From contig CAYYZY010000015.1 in the NCBI GenBank assembly GCA_964475955.1, positions 4,723 to 68,722 on the forward strand: DNA of 64,000 bases. The letters are read 5' to 3'. The notes beneath the pieces were generated by a model that saw only the letters and a program-made list of their open reading frames with translations, searched no databases and was not told the origin of the DNA. Position 1 is the first letter of the stretch, and the number at the start of each line of letters is the position of its first letter. The position numbers were made by a program, and so were the translations under genes. Origin of the DNA: DATKZH01 sp964475955 (lineage in GTDB: Bacteria; Planctomycetota; Planctomycetia; Pirellulales; Thermoguttaceae). Positions 42,302-51,920 of this stretch are shown here, piece after piece.

Positions 42302-43318
42302 CTACCCCACCCACCGGGCCACGTCCTTGGCCCAATAGGTGAGGATGACGCCGGCGCCGGCGCGGTGGATGGCGGTGAGGCATTCGAGGGCGACGGCCCG
42401 CTCGTCGATCCAGCCTTGGGCGGCCGCGGCCTTGACCATGCTGAACTCGCCGGAGACGTTGTACGCCGCCAGCGGCACGCCGGGGAACCGGTCGTGCACC
42501 TGGCGGATGACGTCGAGGTAGGCCAGGGCCGGCTTGACCATCACGACGTCGGCCCCTTCCCCCACGTCGAGCTCCACTTCGCGAAGCGCCTGGCCGACCG
42601 CCGCGGCGGGGTCCATCTGGTAGCTGCGGCGATCACCGAACTGGGGGGCGCTCTCGGCCGCCTCGCGGAACGGGCCGTAGAAGGCGCTGGCGTACTTGGC
42701 CGCGTAGCTCATGATCGGCACGTGGGCGAACCCGGCCCCGTCGAGCCGGCGGCGGATCGCGCCGACCATGCCGTCGATCATGCCGCTGGGGGCGATCACG
42801 TCGGCGCCGGCCCGGGCGTGCGCCACGGCCTGGTGGGCGAGCATGGTCCGCGTGGCGTCGTTGTCCAGGTCGACGCGGCCGGCGGCCTCGGTGATGCGGC
42901 CGCAGTGGCCGTGGTCGGTATATTCGCAGAAGCAGACGTCGGTCACCACGAGCAACTGGGGCGCGGCCCGTTTGGCGACCCGAACCGCCTGGGGGATGAT
43001 GCCGGCGTTGCTCATCGAGTCGCTCCCCACGGCGTCTTTTTCGGCGGGGATGCCGAACAGGATCACGCCGCCGAGCCCCAGATCGGCCGCCTCGCGCAAT
43101 TCGTCGGCCAAGAGATCGAGCGACAACTGGCAGTGGCCGGGCATCGCGGCAATCTCCTGGCGCACGCCCTGGCCGGGCCGGACGAACAACGGCAGGATCA
43201 GGTTGGCCGGCGAGATCCGCGTCTGGCGGACTAGGCGGCGCACGCCCGGATGGTAGCGCAGCCGCCGCAGCCGCGTGGTGGGAAAAGCGGTACCAACGTC
43301 GCGGTCGTGTTCGTGCAT
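42302..43318 (-). CDS. hemB: Delta-aminolevulinic acid dehydratase (porphobilinogen synthase)
   Basis: 338 aa. Joins two ALA molecules to porphobilinogen in haem synthesis. The zinc site VCFCEYTDHGHCG with three Cys, SYAAKYASAFYGPFR and the Schiff-base Lys in VMVKPALAYLDVI are all present. Zn-dependent type by the three cysteines. Convergent with the pectate-lyase gene; 59 bases separate the stops. Confidence 0.97.
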   Translation of the reverse strand: MHEHDRDVGTAFPTTRLRRLRYHPGVRRLVRQTRISPANLILPLFVRPGQGVRQEIAAMPGHCQLSLDLLADELREAADLGLGGVILFGIPAEKDAVGSDSMSNAGIIPQAVRVAKRAAPQLLVVTDVCFCEYTDHGHCGRITEAAGRVDLDNDATRTMLAHQAVAHARAGADVIAPSGMIDGMVGAIRRRLDGAGFAHVPIMSYAAKYASAFYGPFREAAESAPQFGDRRSYQMDPAAAVGQALREVELDVGEGADVVMVKPALAYLDVIRQVHDRFPGVPLAAYNVSGEFSMVKAAAAQGWIDERAVALECLTAIHRAGAGVILTYWAKDVARWVG

Positions 43319-43413
43319 CGGGCGTTCGTCTCCGATCGTTCGCGGTTTGCGCAGCAGGCGCGCTCTGCGTGCCTGCTACTATGCAAATCCGGAAGTTGTC
43401 TTTCCGTGGGTCC

Positions 43414-45354
43414 TTACGGGGAGTTGCGTTTGGCGGCCAGCGCTTCGCGGGCCTTCACGACGGCCTCCTGGGCCCAGAGCGTGTCGCCGTAAAGTACGAT
43501 CACGCCGCGGCGAATCCTCTCAGCTTTCTCCTTGTCGTCCGGATCTTCGCTTCGGTCCAGCTCTTCGGCCGCCTCGAGGCGCGAGATCAGCCAGTTGAGG
43601 TCCTCTTCCCGCCAGGTGCGCAGTCGGCGTCGCAGGTCTTCCAGCCGGCGCTCGACCAACTGAAGACGCAGGTCGATGGGGGGCGATTCGGACTTGTCGC
43701 GGTACAGGTCGAGGATGGCTTCCAGGACGGCGATGGCTCGTCCGGGGTCGTCGCCGCCGATTTCGTCGGCTTCGCGCAGCGCCCGATCGATCATGCGCAC
43801 GCCTTCGCCGCCGCGGTCGTCGCGCCCCTCGAGCCGGCCGAGCCCCGCCAGGGGGTGGATCTCGCGCTCCAGCCGGTACAGGTCGATTCTCCGCTGGTAA
43901 CCGCGGAACGTCTCAGTTTGCGGGTGCCGCGGGAAGCGCGCCAGGAACTCTTCGATGTACGGCTCCGCGTCGAGCAGCGACGCGATCTTCTGGTCGGCCG
44001 TCAATCGCCGGATCTTCGAGTAGAGCTGGTCCTCGGAGAGCGGACGCAGGAGGTACCACGCCGTCAGGCCGAGCGCAATCAGCGCGACCGCCAGCACCCA
44101 GGTCTGCACGGAGATCAACGGTCGGTGGAGCCGGTCGTCGTCCTCGACCCGGTCGAGGTCCTCCTCCGAAACGGGCGTGAAATGGTCGACCGGGGCGGTC
44201 TCCTCGACACGCGTGGCGTCGCCGGCCGGGGAGACCACCGAAGCGCCCCCCTGCGGCGAGTCGCTCTCGGCATACGAAGCGAAAGCCGAGGTCGCCCGGG
44301 TCTCGCCGATCACGTCGGGCGCTTCCACCGGCCCGTTGACGGTGCCGGGCAGCGCGGCGGGAGCGTGGGACGCGTCGTTGGAGGCGTCGTCGGGGGCCTC
44401 GTCGGCGTCGGCGGCGGCCTTCGTCTCGTCCAGCGGCTTCCGGTTGGCCGCCGCCGGAGCTCGCGGCCCATTTGCGGAATCGGGATCGGCCGGCGAGCCC
44501 TTATCGGGCTCCTGCACTCCCTCGTCGGGCAAATGGGCCAAACCGTGGAGCATCGACTCCAAGCGACGCAGGAGCAACGAAGCGTTGACGATCCGGTCGT
44601 CCGGGTCCTTGGCGAGCAGCTCGTTGATGATCCCTTCCAGTTCCGCCGGCACCCGGGGCGTGTAGCGGCGGACCGGCTCCGGCGTCGCCGAACGTTGCTT
44701 CTCCAGGATCTTCAGCGGCGTCGGCCCCCGGAAGGGGGGAATCCCGGTGAGCAGCGAGAAGAACACGGCGCCCAGGCTGTACAGGTCGGTCCGTGGCCCG
44801 ACGGGCCGGCCGTCGGCCTGCTCGGGGGCCATGAATTCCACGGTACCCAGGACGTTCCCCGCCGCGGTCAGGCCCGGCGTGCCAAACAGCCTGGCGATCC
44901 CGAAATCGGAGAGCTTGATGGCCCCCTCGTGGGTCATCAGCAGGTTGGCTGGCTTGAGGTCGCGGTGGATGACGCCTCGATCGTGGGCATGGCGCAGCGC
45001 GCGGCACGTCTGGACCCCAATCTGGGCCACTTCCCGCCAGGAGAAGCGCCGGCCGTCGGCCAACTGCTGTTCCAGGCTGCTGCCTTCGATCAACTCCATG
45101 GCATAGAACAGCACGCCCTCGTGCTCGCCGAAACCGAACAGGCGCACGATGTTCGGATGGCGCAGCTTCTTGAGGGCCTCGATCTCGGCCTCGAACCGGT
45201 GCCGGAAGTCGCCTTGCTGCGACAGCGACGCCGCCAGCACCTTGACGGCCGCCTCCTCGCCGGTCTCCTCATTGATCGCCCGATACACCGACCCCATGCC
45301 GCCGTGGCCCAGCGTGCCCGCGATTCGGTACGGTCCGAGATGGGTCGGCTCCAT
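43414..45354 (-). CDS. Membrane-bound Ser/Thr protein kinase (Hanks type)
   Basis: 646 aa from the ATG at 45354 (MEPTHLGPYRIAGTLG), with GGGAGA upstream; the longer frame crosses an intergenic repeat. Kinase domain residues ~8-265: LGHGGMGSVYRA, VIHRDLKPANLLM, SDFGIARLFG and EFMAPEQADG. A disordered acidic/Ala linker follows, then one membrane helix (about 420-445, SVQTWVLAVALIALGLTAWY), and an extracytoplasmic helical domain with TPR-like content ending KAREALAAKRNSP. Complete, unlike the kinase at 16-17 kb. Target unknown. Confidence 0.9.
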   Translation of the reverse strand: MEPTHLGPYRIAGTLGHGGMGSVYRAINEETGEEAAVKVLAASLSQQGDFRHRFEAEIEALKKLRHPNIVRLFGFGEHEGVLFYAMELIEGSSLEQQLADGRRFSWREVAQIGVQTCRALRHAHDRGVIHRDLKPANLLMTHEGAIKLSDFGIARLFGTPGLTAAGNVLGTVEFMAPEQADGRPVGPRTDLYSLGAVFFSLLTGIPPFRGPTPLKILEKQRSATPEPVRRYTPRVPAELEGIINELLAKDPDDRIVNASLLLRRLESMLHGLAHLPDEGVQEPDKGSPADPDSANGPRAPAAANRKPLDETKAAADADEAPDDASNDASHAPAALPGTVNGPVEAPDVIGETRATSAFASYAESDSPQGGASVVSPAGDATRVEETAPVDHFTPVSEEDLDRVEDDDRLHRPLISVQTWVLAVALIALGLTAWYLLRPLSEDQLYSKIRRLTADQKIASLLDAEPYIEEFLARFPRHPQTETFRGYQRRIDLYRLEREIHPLAGLGRLEGRDDRGGEGVRMIDRALREADEIGGDDPGRAIAVLEAILDLYRDKSESPPIDLRLQLVERRLEDLRRRLRTWREEDLNWLISRLEAAEELDRSEDPDDKEKAERIRRGVIVLYGDTLWAQEAVVKAREALAAKRNSP

Positions 45355-45694
45355 GGCATTCTCCCTCTGCCTCGCGACAAGGCGCATCTCCCATCCTAAT
45401 CTTCCCCCGGGCTTCTCACTAGGCTTTGTCGGAAAACGGCCGGGCAAGGCGATCTGTAGGGTGCGTGCTTGCACGCACGCCGGAAAACCGCGGTCTCCGC
45501 GTGGGTGCAAGCACCCACCCTACGGGTTTTCCGACAAAGCCCAGTAGCCCGAAAGGGTGATGGGGCGCCGGGGGCCGACCGCGTATCCTGAGGGGTCGCC
45601 GGGCGCCCGCTTGCGGCCGCTCGTCCCGGTGGGTCGTTCGTTTCGAGAGCGAACGACGAGACTCGCTGCTTCCGCTGTCCTCACGGAGTCGTCC
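45355..45694. other. Divergent spacer between the kinase and truB
   Basis: 340 bases with no gene; 120 of them are the palindromic element at 45422-45541. A frame upstream of truB crosses the rest but has no coding signs before 45695. Confidence 0.5.
45422..45541. mobile_element. Palindromic MITE-like element (120 bp)
   Basis: Perfect 16-base terminal inverted repeats: GGCTTTGTCGGAAAAC (45422-45437) and its complement (45526-45541). Inside is a second palindrome pair, GTAGGGTGCGTGCTTGCACGCACG on the left and GTGGGTGCAAGCACCCACCCTAC on the right. The whole unit can fold into a long hairpin. No coding capacity and no relation to the 135-bp element. Only one copy is in the window. Confidence 0.65.
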
Positions 45695-46594
45695 ATGGGT
45701 GACGTCCACGGCGTGCTCAACCTCCACAAGCCGTCGGGGCTGACTTCGCGCCAGGTCGTGAACGTCGTGCAGCGCCTGGCCCGGCCCGCCAAGTGTGGAC
45801 ATGCCGGCACGCTCGATCCGCTGGCCTCCGGGGTGTTGGTCGTGTGCGTGGGGGCCGCAACCCGGCTGATTGAGTACGTGCAGAGGATGCCCAAGTCGTA
45901 CCGGGGCACCTTCCTTCTCGGCCGGCGAAGCTCGACCGAAGACGTCGAGGGCGAGGTGACCCGGCTCGTCGACCCGCCCGTGCCCTCGCAAGAGCAGATC
46001 GTCGCGAGTGCGAAGCGCTTGACCGGCCGGATCGAGCAGCGCCCGCCGGCCTTTTCCGCCGTCAAGGTGCAAGGACGCCGTTCGTACGACCTGGCAAGGC
46101 AAGGCAAGCAGGTGAAGCTGAAGCCCCGCCCCGTGGTCGTGCACCGGCTCGACGTCGCCGCTTACGGCTACCCCGAGCTGGAGCTGGCCATCGAATGCGG
46201 CTCGGGCACGTACGTCCGCTCCCTGGGGCGCGATCTGGCCGAATCGCTGGGCACCGCCGCGGTGATGTCGGCCCTGGTCCGCACGGCGATCGGGTCCTTT
46301 CGGATCGAGGAGGCCGTGGACCCGGAGCAGCTCGCGCCCGAGAACTGGACCCACCGCCTCCTTCCGCCCCTGCGCGCCGTGGAATGCCTGCCCCAAATCG
46401 AGCTGGCGGCCGAAGAGGTCGCGCACGTGGCCGCGGGCCGAAACATCGCCAGGCAGGCCGCGCCGACGCAGGATCCGGCGACGCAGTCGGCGGAGATCGC
46501 GGCCGTCGACCCCGACGGCCGATTGGTCGCCATCCTCGTCCCCCGCGGCCCCGGTCTGCTCGGCCCGGCCCGCAATCTCCCGCCGGGCGCATGA
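45695..46594 (+). CDS. truB: tRNA pseudouridine(55) synthase
   Basis: 299 aa from the ATG at 45695 (MGDVHGVLNLHKPSGLTS), with GGAG upstream; the frame is open to 45557 but unrelated. Makes pseudouridine 55 in the T-loop of tRNAs. The catalytic Asp41 is in the CGHAGTLDPLASGVL motif; KSYRGTFLLG, RPPAFSAVKVQGRRSYDLAR and CGSGTYVRSLGRDL are the other family motifs. A C-terminal extension ends GPARNLPPGA. Not in the usual rbfA-truB-rpsO cluster. Confidence 0.96.
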   Translation: MGDVHGVLNLHKPSGLTSRQVVNVVQRLARPAKCGHAGTLDPLASGVLVVCVGAATRLIEYVQRMPKSYRGTFLLGRRSSTEDVEGEVTRLVDPPVPSQEQIVASAKRLTGRIEQRPPAFSAVKVQGRRSYDLARQGKQVKLKPRPVVVHRLDVAAYGYPELELAIECGSGTYVRSLGRDLAESLGTAAVMSALVRTAIGSFRIEEAVDPEQLAPENWTHRLLPPLRAVECLPQIELAAEEVAHVAAGRNIARQAAPTQDPATQSAEIAAVDPDGRLVAILVPRGPGLLGPARNLPPGA

Positions 46595-46663
46595 CGTGCA
46601 ACTTCCGAGGGAACCGCCCCGGATAGAACCGACGGGCAGTCCGCCGGCCGGTTCCGGCAAAGG

Positions 46664-49378
46664 CTAGAACTCCACCAGGCCCGCGCCTTCGACGGCCGTG
46701 CAGGGGATGACGTCGGGCTTCAGGCCGGCCGGTCGGTAGTAGTCCCGAATGAGGGCCTTTCGGGCTTGCGGGACGGCTTCCTTGCCGGCCAGGATCATGA
46801 TGCAGCCGCCCAGGCCGGCGCCGGCCAACTGCGCGCCGGCAACGCCGGGTACCGAGACGGCCGCGTCGACCATCCGGTCGATCTCCGGCGTGCTGCACGC
46901 GTAGCTCCCCGACTGGAGATAGAGCTGCGCGCCCAACACCCGGTCGGGATCCTCGCCGGCCAAATCCTGGATCAGGCGGTGGAGGTAATCGTCGCTCACC
47001 GAGACCGGGCAGGGACGGTACTTGCCGTCGGGCCCCGGCCTGGCGACCCGCTCTCCTTCGTGGCTTGCGCGCATCAGCGCGCCGAACTCTTCCACGCGCC
47101 CCGCCTCGAGGTACTCGACGCACATGCGGCTCCTGGCGATCTCGGAGAGCCCGTAGAGCAGGACGGCGCGGGGGTGGTAGTTTTCCGGCTCGGGGTGGGT
47201 GGCCGCGTGGGCTTCCATCATCTCCCGGTGCTCTTGGGAGAGCATCGTGTCGAAGTCCTTGCGCCGCATGGTTTCCGGCACCTTCAGCAGCCAGCGATAG
47301 ACGTCGCTGGTCGCACATTGGCGCTGCGCCGGGTCGAGGTCGCGCAGGTGCTGCACCGCATGGGCGATCTCGGGGCATCGCTGCTTGATAAGGGCCAAAC
47401 CCAGGTCGTACGTGGCGATGCGCGCGTTGCGGATCTCCTTGGCCGACCGCTTGCCGGTGGCCTTAACGTGGCTGTTGGCCAGCAGGAGCCGGTAGTCCGG
47501 CGGGGCGTCGATGGCCTTTTCGACCCGGAAGGGCAGATAGCCCATCTGGGCGACCTTCCCGCGCTGCCGGAGGTAGATCGCGGCGTGGCTCCCCGGCCCG
47601 CCCCGCGAGCCGACGAACCACTCCCCCTCGCCGCACAGGTCGACGAACTGCTGGCTGGTCAGATCGAAGTTGTTCAGCGCAATGGCCGCCTGAAGCGTGG
47701 CCACCACGATGGTCGAGCTGCTCCCCAGCCCGGCCGCGACGGGCACGTTGCCCGACAGCGCCAGGTTCACGCCCCGCAGCTTCACGTCCTGGTAGCGGTG
47801 CTGGAGCCGGACGATCGCGGCTTTGATATAATTGGCCCAGTCATCCGGCGCGCGGTAGACCATGTTGCGGACCCAGTCGCTGTTGACGAAGTTCAGCCAC
47901 TGGCTCCAGGCGAAGCCCCCGATGATCTCCGAGACGTTGAACCGGACCGGCTTGAACCTGCGCGGCTCGGTGTTGACGGCGACCACGTCGTTGTCGTCGC
48001 GCACGCCGACCACGGCGATCGTCTCGCGGTCGATGGCCAGGAAGTTGGTCCATCCGCCCCGGTGGTCGACGTGCCGCCCCATCAGGTTGATCTGGCCCGG
48101 CGCCCGAACGATGCACGCCTTCTCATCCTGCCCGAATCGCTTCCCGAAGCACTCCAGCACGCGGACGAGGTCGGCGCATTTCTCGTCGTGAAGCTCGGGG
48201 TGCCGGCCGTAGATGCGCCCCAGCCAGCGAAGCAGGCTCGGCTTGCGCTGCTGGATTTTGGCGATCCACTGGCGGACCGTGCAGTACTGTTTCGGCTTGA
48301 GCCGAGGGCGGCCCCCCAAGCCCAGCTCCTCTTCGCGCTGCGTCTTCTTGCGCCGCACGTAGTCCTGGATGGCCAGTAGCTCGTCGGGGGTGTTGAACCC
48401 CTGGACCCAGTCGGGATCGTCGACGGCCACCGAGCGCACCCGGTACCGGCCGCGACCCTCGTCGTCGCGCACGGCGGCCAGGTGGCGAACGACGTCGGTC
48501 AGGTAATACTCCCCCTGCGCGTTGTCGTTGTCGATCATCCGCACGCCGTGGTAGTAGGCCTCAGAACGGAACAGGTAGAGGCTCGGATTCACGCGTTTGC
48601 AGATCCGCTCGATCTGCCGTGCGGAGTAGCGCCGTCCGTCGATCTGGAGGTTGTAGCGGTCCGACTCGAGCAGCGCCGCCAACTCGCCCCGGTCCACGGT
48701 CGGCCCCCGTTCGGCCAACCCCAGAAGCTCCCCGACCGCCACGGCCTGCTTCCGGGGGTTGGGCAGGTACCGGTCGACCACCCGCCGGAGCTGGGCCGCC
48801 GAGAGGTCGCCGCGCCGGGCGACCTTCGCCTTCAGCTCGTCGACGATCGCCTGCCGCGCCCGATCGACGCGCTCGATGATGTCGAGCACCTGGCCGCTGG
48901 AGTCGATGAAGACCCTGCCCACCGAACCCTCGGTGGCCTTGGCCTTGGGGATCGTCAACAGGGCCATGTCGGCCCGCTGCTTGACGTATCCGCTCACCAG
49001 GGCGTCGATGGCGGGCCGCTCGATCAGCTTGTCGCCCATGGTGACCAGCACGTGGCCGGCGAAGCCGATGTTCGCCAGCGCGTCGGCGGCCATCTTCGCG
49101 GCGTGCCCGGTCCCCAGTTGAGGCTCCTGGTAGACGTAGATAATCCCCGGATGCTCGCGGCTGACCGTATCCAGGACCTGGTCGGCCTTCGTCCCCACCA
49201 CCAGCAGGAAGCCGTTGAAGCCCGTGCGTTTGAACACCCGGATCTGACGATTGACCGCGGGCACGGAATCGATCTCGAAGCGGACCTTGCCCACCTCGGC
49301 GTTCCCCATTCGGGTGCCTTTGCCGGCGGCCATAATGACCACGATGGTATCGTCTGCGATCCGGTTGCGCTCTTGCAT
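46664..49378 (-). CDS. Fusion of sugar nucleotidyltransferase and galactokinase-type GHMP kinase
   Basis: 904 aa from the ATG at 49378 (MQERNRIADD). Residues ~10-300 are a GlmU-like nucleotidyltransferase: IMAAGKGTRMG, YQEPQLGTGHAAK and HVLVTMGDKL. From about 425 the galactokinase signature APGQINLMGRHVDHRGG appears, then the GHMP ATP-loop GLGSSSTIVVA near 550 and GCIMILAG at the end. One polypeptide could phosphorylate a sugar at C1 and charge it with a nucleotide, as FKP does for fucose. The sugar is unknown; MGRHVDHRGG differs slightly from galactokinase GEHTDYN, so galactose is not assured. Stands alone. Confidence 0.85.
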   Translation of the reverse strand: MQERNRIADDTIVVIMAAGKGTRMGNAEVGKVRFEIDSVPAVNRQIRVFKRTGFNGFLLVVGTKADQVLDTVSREHPGIIYVYQEPQLGTGHAAKMAADALANIGFAGHVLVTMGDKLIERPAIDALVSGYVKQRADMALLTIPKAKATEGSVGRVFIDSSGQVLDIIERVDRARQAIVDELKAKVARRGDLSAAQLRRVVDRYLPNPRKQAVAVGELLGLAERGPTVDRGELAALLESDRYNLQIDGRRYSARQIERICKRVNPSLYLFRSEAYYHGVRMIDNDNAQGEYYLTDVVRHLAAVRDDEGRGRYRVRSVAVDDPDWVQGFNTPDELLAIQDYVRRKKTQREEELGLGGRPRLKPKQYCTVRQWIAKIQQRKPSLLRWLGRIYGRHPELHDEKCADLVRVLECFGKRFGQDEKACIVRAPGQINLMGRHVDHRGGWTNFLAIDRETIAVVGVRDDNDVVAVNTEPRRFKPVRFNVSEIIGGFAWSQWLNFVNSDWVRNMVYRAPDDWANYIKAAIVRLQHRYQDVKLRGVNLALSGNVPVAAGLGSSSTIVVATLQAAIALNNFDLTSQQFVDLCGEGEWFVGSRGGPGSHAAIYLRQRGKVAQMGYLPFRVEKAIDAPPDYRLLLANSHVKATGKRSAKEIRNARIATYDLGLALIKQRCPEIAHAVQHLRDLDPAQRQCATSDVYRWLLKVPETMRRKDFDTMLSQEHREMMEAHAATHPEPENYHPRAVLLYGLSEIARSRMCVEYLEAGRVEEFGALMRASHEGERVARPGPDGKYRPCPVSVSDDYLHRLIQDLAGEDPDRVLGAQLYLQSGSYACSTPEIDRMVDAAVSVPGVAGAQLAGAGLGGCIMILAGKEAVPQARKALIRDYYRPAGLKPDVIPCTAVEGAGLVEF

Positions 49379-49663
49379 GCCGAGACGGCCTCGGGGAAGG
49401 GGGACGACGGAACCAAAGAATGCTCCGCCCGAAGGGGCCGATCGGGCGGTACGTTCCATCATACTACGGCCAGGTCGTCGGCGATGCGCAGAGTCGCCGA
49501 ACGGCGAGCCGAGGCCCCCACGTTCAGGGGAGGCTCGATGGGGGACGACTCCCATCGCTCCTGTTCCAACGGCCTACGCCCATGGCGTTCCACGATGAAG
49601 CCCCGGCCGAAGTCGGCTTCAGCCGACGCACTGTCTGCCGCCGGCTTCAGCTCTTCCTCGTTC

Positions 49664-49708
49664 CCAGGCTCCGCCTGGCAAGCGCCCCAACGCGAGGCTC
49701 CGCCTCGC
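49664..49708. repeat. Pair of REP-like hairpins with TCC cores
   Basis: CCAGGC-tcc-GCCTGG (49664-49678) and GCGAGGC-tcc-GCCTCGC (49692-49708): the same two hairpin sequences as at 38506-38551, inverted as a unit. Confidence 0.7.
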
Positions 49709-50591
49709 TCGGGCCCGGCCGGCCCGATTCCGCCGGTCCTCACCCACCGCCGCCCTATTTCGCCGGCGTCCCCCCCAACGGTAGGGCACCCGCGCCGATT
49801 GAATCGCCTCGCCGCGACCGCCCGAGGCGGCCCGGGAGCGAAAAAGATGCGCCGCCCCACGCCGCGCGCAAAATCGCCTTGCGGCCCGGCGCAAGCCGGG
49901 TATGCTGCAAGAGTTAGCCCCGCTCAAACCCGGCCAAAACGGCGAAAATCGCGCCCAACAATTATTCCGACGGCTCGCCCTAAACCGTTTGCCTACAACA
50001 GGTTAGATCGCCGACCATTTTTTCGACAGCGCTTTTTCAAAAAATCGATTTCGCGTAAGCCCCTTCCAAATCAGGACTTGCACTTCCGGTGCCACCCGCC
50101 GGGGGGGTAGATTGGGCGGACCTACCGTGGGGCCACGTGGCCGCTCTCCGTGCGCCACTCCCACACAAACCACACCTCTCTTCCCCGGAAACCCCGCGTC
50201 TTTCCCCCCCGAACCCCACGTCTTATCCACCCACGGTAACTGACGGGCCCTGTGCCCCCCACCGGCGGCAAAATCGCCCCCGCCGCCCATAGTGACCCCG
50301 TCCAAAAAATCCCCCGCCCCCCGCGCCGGCACGCCCGAGCGAACGTGCCGTGCCGATCCGTAGGCCCGATCGTGATCGGGCACCAACGAACGAGGGCGAC
50401 GCCCCTGTTTTCACCCAGGTGTGTTGGCCATATGTCGCCCGCCTGCCGAGCACCGTGTCGTTGTTCGCTCCGCGAACCAACGTCTTTTCGCTCCAGCAAA
50501 AAGCGACCATCCCGGGAGAAGTTGATCCGCTGACCCTAAGACGGAATACGATTCCGTCCTTGGGCCGTCGGCATGGTCGAGCCCCTGTGCC

Positions 50592-50751
50592 TGCGGAAAT
50601 AGCCATTTTCCCGGATTGTAGCCCCTGGGTGCGGACGCGGTCAAGTGTCCCTGTGGGTCGCATTGGCCTGGTGCGGAAATGGCCATTTTCCCGGATTGTA
50701 GCCCCTGGGTGCGGACGCGGTCAAGTGTCCCTGTGGGACGCATTGGCCTGG
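50592..50751. repeat. 80-bp direct tandem duplication
   Basis: The unit beginning TGCGGAAATAGCCATTTTCC at 50592 is repeated from 50672 with only a few substitutions (for example ATAG to ATGG, and GGGTCG to GGGACG). Both units are intergenic. Near identity points to recent duplication. Confidence 0.85.
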
Positions 50752-50901
50752 TTCGGCCCGGTACGGTGAGCGAAGCGAGCCGCGCGCGTGGGTCTCGTCT
50801 CCCGCGCCTCACCCTACAGGCCGGAAAGCGCCCCCCGTAAACGCCGGGGCCAGGACCGCTTCGCGGCGATGCCCGGTGAATCGGGCGGGGCGGGCGGGCG
50901 G

Positions 50902-51657
50902 TTACCAGCTCCGGTAGAAGCCGAGCGAGCCGGCGAACCCGTCGCGGAGGCCGGCGCCCTCGAGCTGGAGATGCCACCCGTTGGGGCCGAGGGGCGTGCG
51001 CCAGCCGAGGAAGCCGCCGCAGCCGCCCTTGTTGCGGATGGTGGCCGCGTCGATGCTTTCTTCGACGTCCCAGTCGGGGCCGAACTCGTGCGTGCGCACG
51101 TCGACCCGGGTGTAGCCGAAATGGACCAGCGGGCCGCCGTAGAGCACGCTCTTTCCCACCAGGTAGCCGACGGAGAGGGCGGCGGTGATCTCCGTGGTCG
51201 AATCGAAGTGGAGCTCCTGGTAGACGTCGTAATCCCAGCGCACGCTCCGCTCCAGCCCGGAATACCAGGCGACTTCCAGCGAGCCGCCGACCGATAGCTT
51301 GCCGAATCGCCACGCGGTGCCGCGCAGGCCGCCGGAGAGAAAGGCCGGGTAGCCGTCGCTGGAGACGTCGCGCGTGAGCCCCGGCTCGTAGGTTTCGAGG
51401 TCGTTGACGACCCAGTCGGAAACGCCGGCGCGGCCGAAGGCCTCCAGGGCGCCGGTGACGCCGTAGGAGCCTTCGAAGTAGATGCGGTTGCGGGCGATGT
51501 CGTAGTCGTAGGGCATCCACCGGCTCTGGACGTTGTGGATGCCGACGCCCAGGGAGCACCCGTGCCTGGCCGCCCGGGGCCGCGGCGGGCCGATCTGCGC
51601 CGACGCCGGCACCGCGGCCAGAAGCAACAGGAGCGTGGGCCAGGTCGTGTAGCGCAT
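50902..51657 (-). CDS. Secreted outer-membrane beta-barrel-like protein
   Basis: 251 aa with a clear signal peptide (MRYTTWPTLLLLLAAVPASA). The mature part is made of alternating amphipathic strands rich in Trp, Tyr and Gly (RIYFEGSYGVTGALEAFGRAG, LSVGGSLEVAWYSGLER, EITAALSVGYLVGKSVLYG) and ends in aromatic FYRSW, typical of an outer-membrane barrel. No family recognised. It lies downstream of a sulfatase on the same strand, 263 bases away. Confidence 0.65.
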   Translation of the reverse strand: MRYTTWPTLLLLLAAVPASAQIGPPRPRAARHGCSLGVGIHNVQSRWMPYDYDIARNRIYFEGSYGVTGALEAFGRAGVSDWVVNDLETYEPGLTRDVSSDGYPAFLSGGLRGTAWRFGKLSVGGSLEVAWYSGLERSVRWDYDVYQELHFDSTTEITAALSVGYLVGKSVLYGGPLVHFGYTRVDVRTHEFGPDWDVEESIDAATIRNKGGCGGFLGWRTPLGPNGWHLQLEGAGLRDGFAGSLGFYRSW

Positions 51658-51920
51658 CGGCCGATCCGAAACGGGCAGAAGAGGCCTCGCCGCCGGGCAT
51701 GACGGTTCTCCGGCTTATGCGGACGCTGCTGGTTGTATCGGATGGCCCGATTCCGCCGATTGAGGCGCGCCGGCCGATCGGGGCGGCTTCGCCGGCATCA
51801 TTTCCCGAACCACCCGCACAGCCGGAATAATCGCTACAGATTGAAATGGAACCGGCGAGAACCACGCGATTGGGGGGGGCAGGCAACACCCGGCTTTGCT
51901 GCCAGGTCTGCCGGCAAGGG

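Larger units (their letters stand above)
49379..50901. other. 1.5-kb gene-free, repeat-bearing region
   Basis: No reading frame here looks like a protein. Contents: TCC-core hairpins (49664-49708), an AT-richer patch around 49955-50060, a C-rich, G-poor part near 50090-50330, a hairpin GTTGTTCGC-tcc-GCGAACCAAC (50460-50481), a perfect hairpin GACGGAAT-acg-ATTCCGTC (50540-50558) and an 80-base tandem duplication (50592-50751). One DnaA-box-like TTATCCACC occurs near 50224, too little to call an origin. Confidence 0.55.

Noticed and set aside
50222..50235. DnaA-box-like TTATCCACC, possible replication origin in the gene desert
   Set aside because: Only one partial box, no cluster, no dnaA or dnaN nearby.
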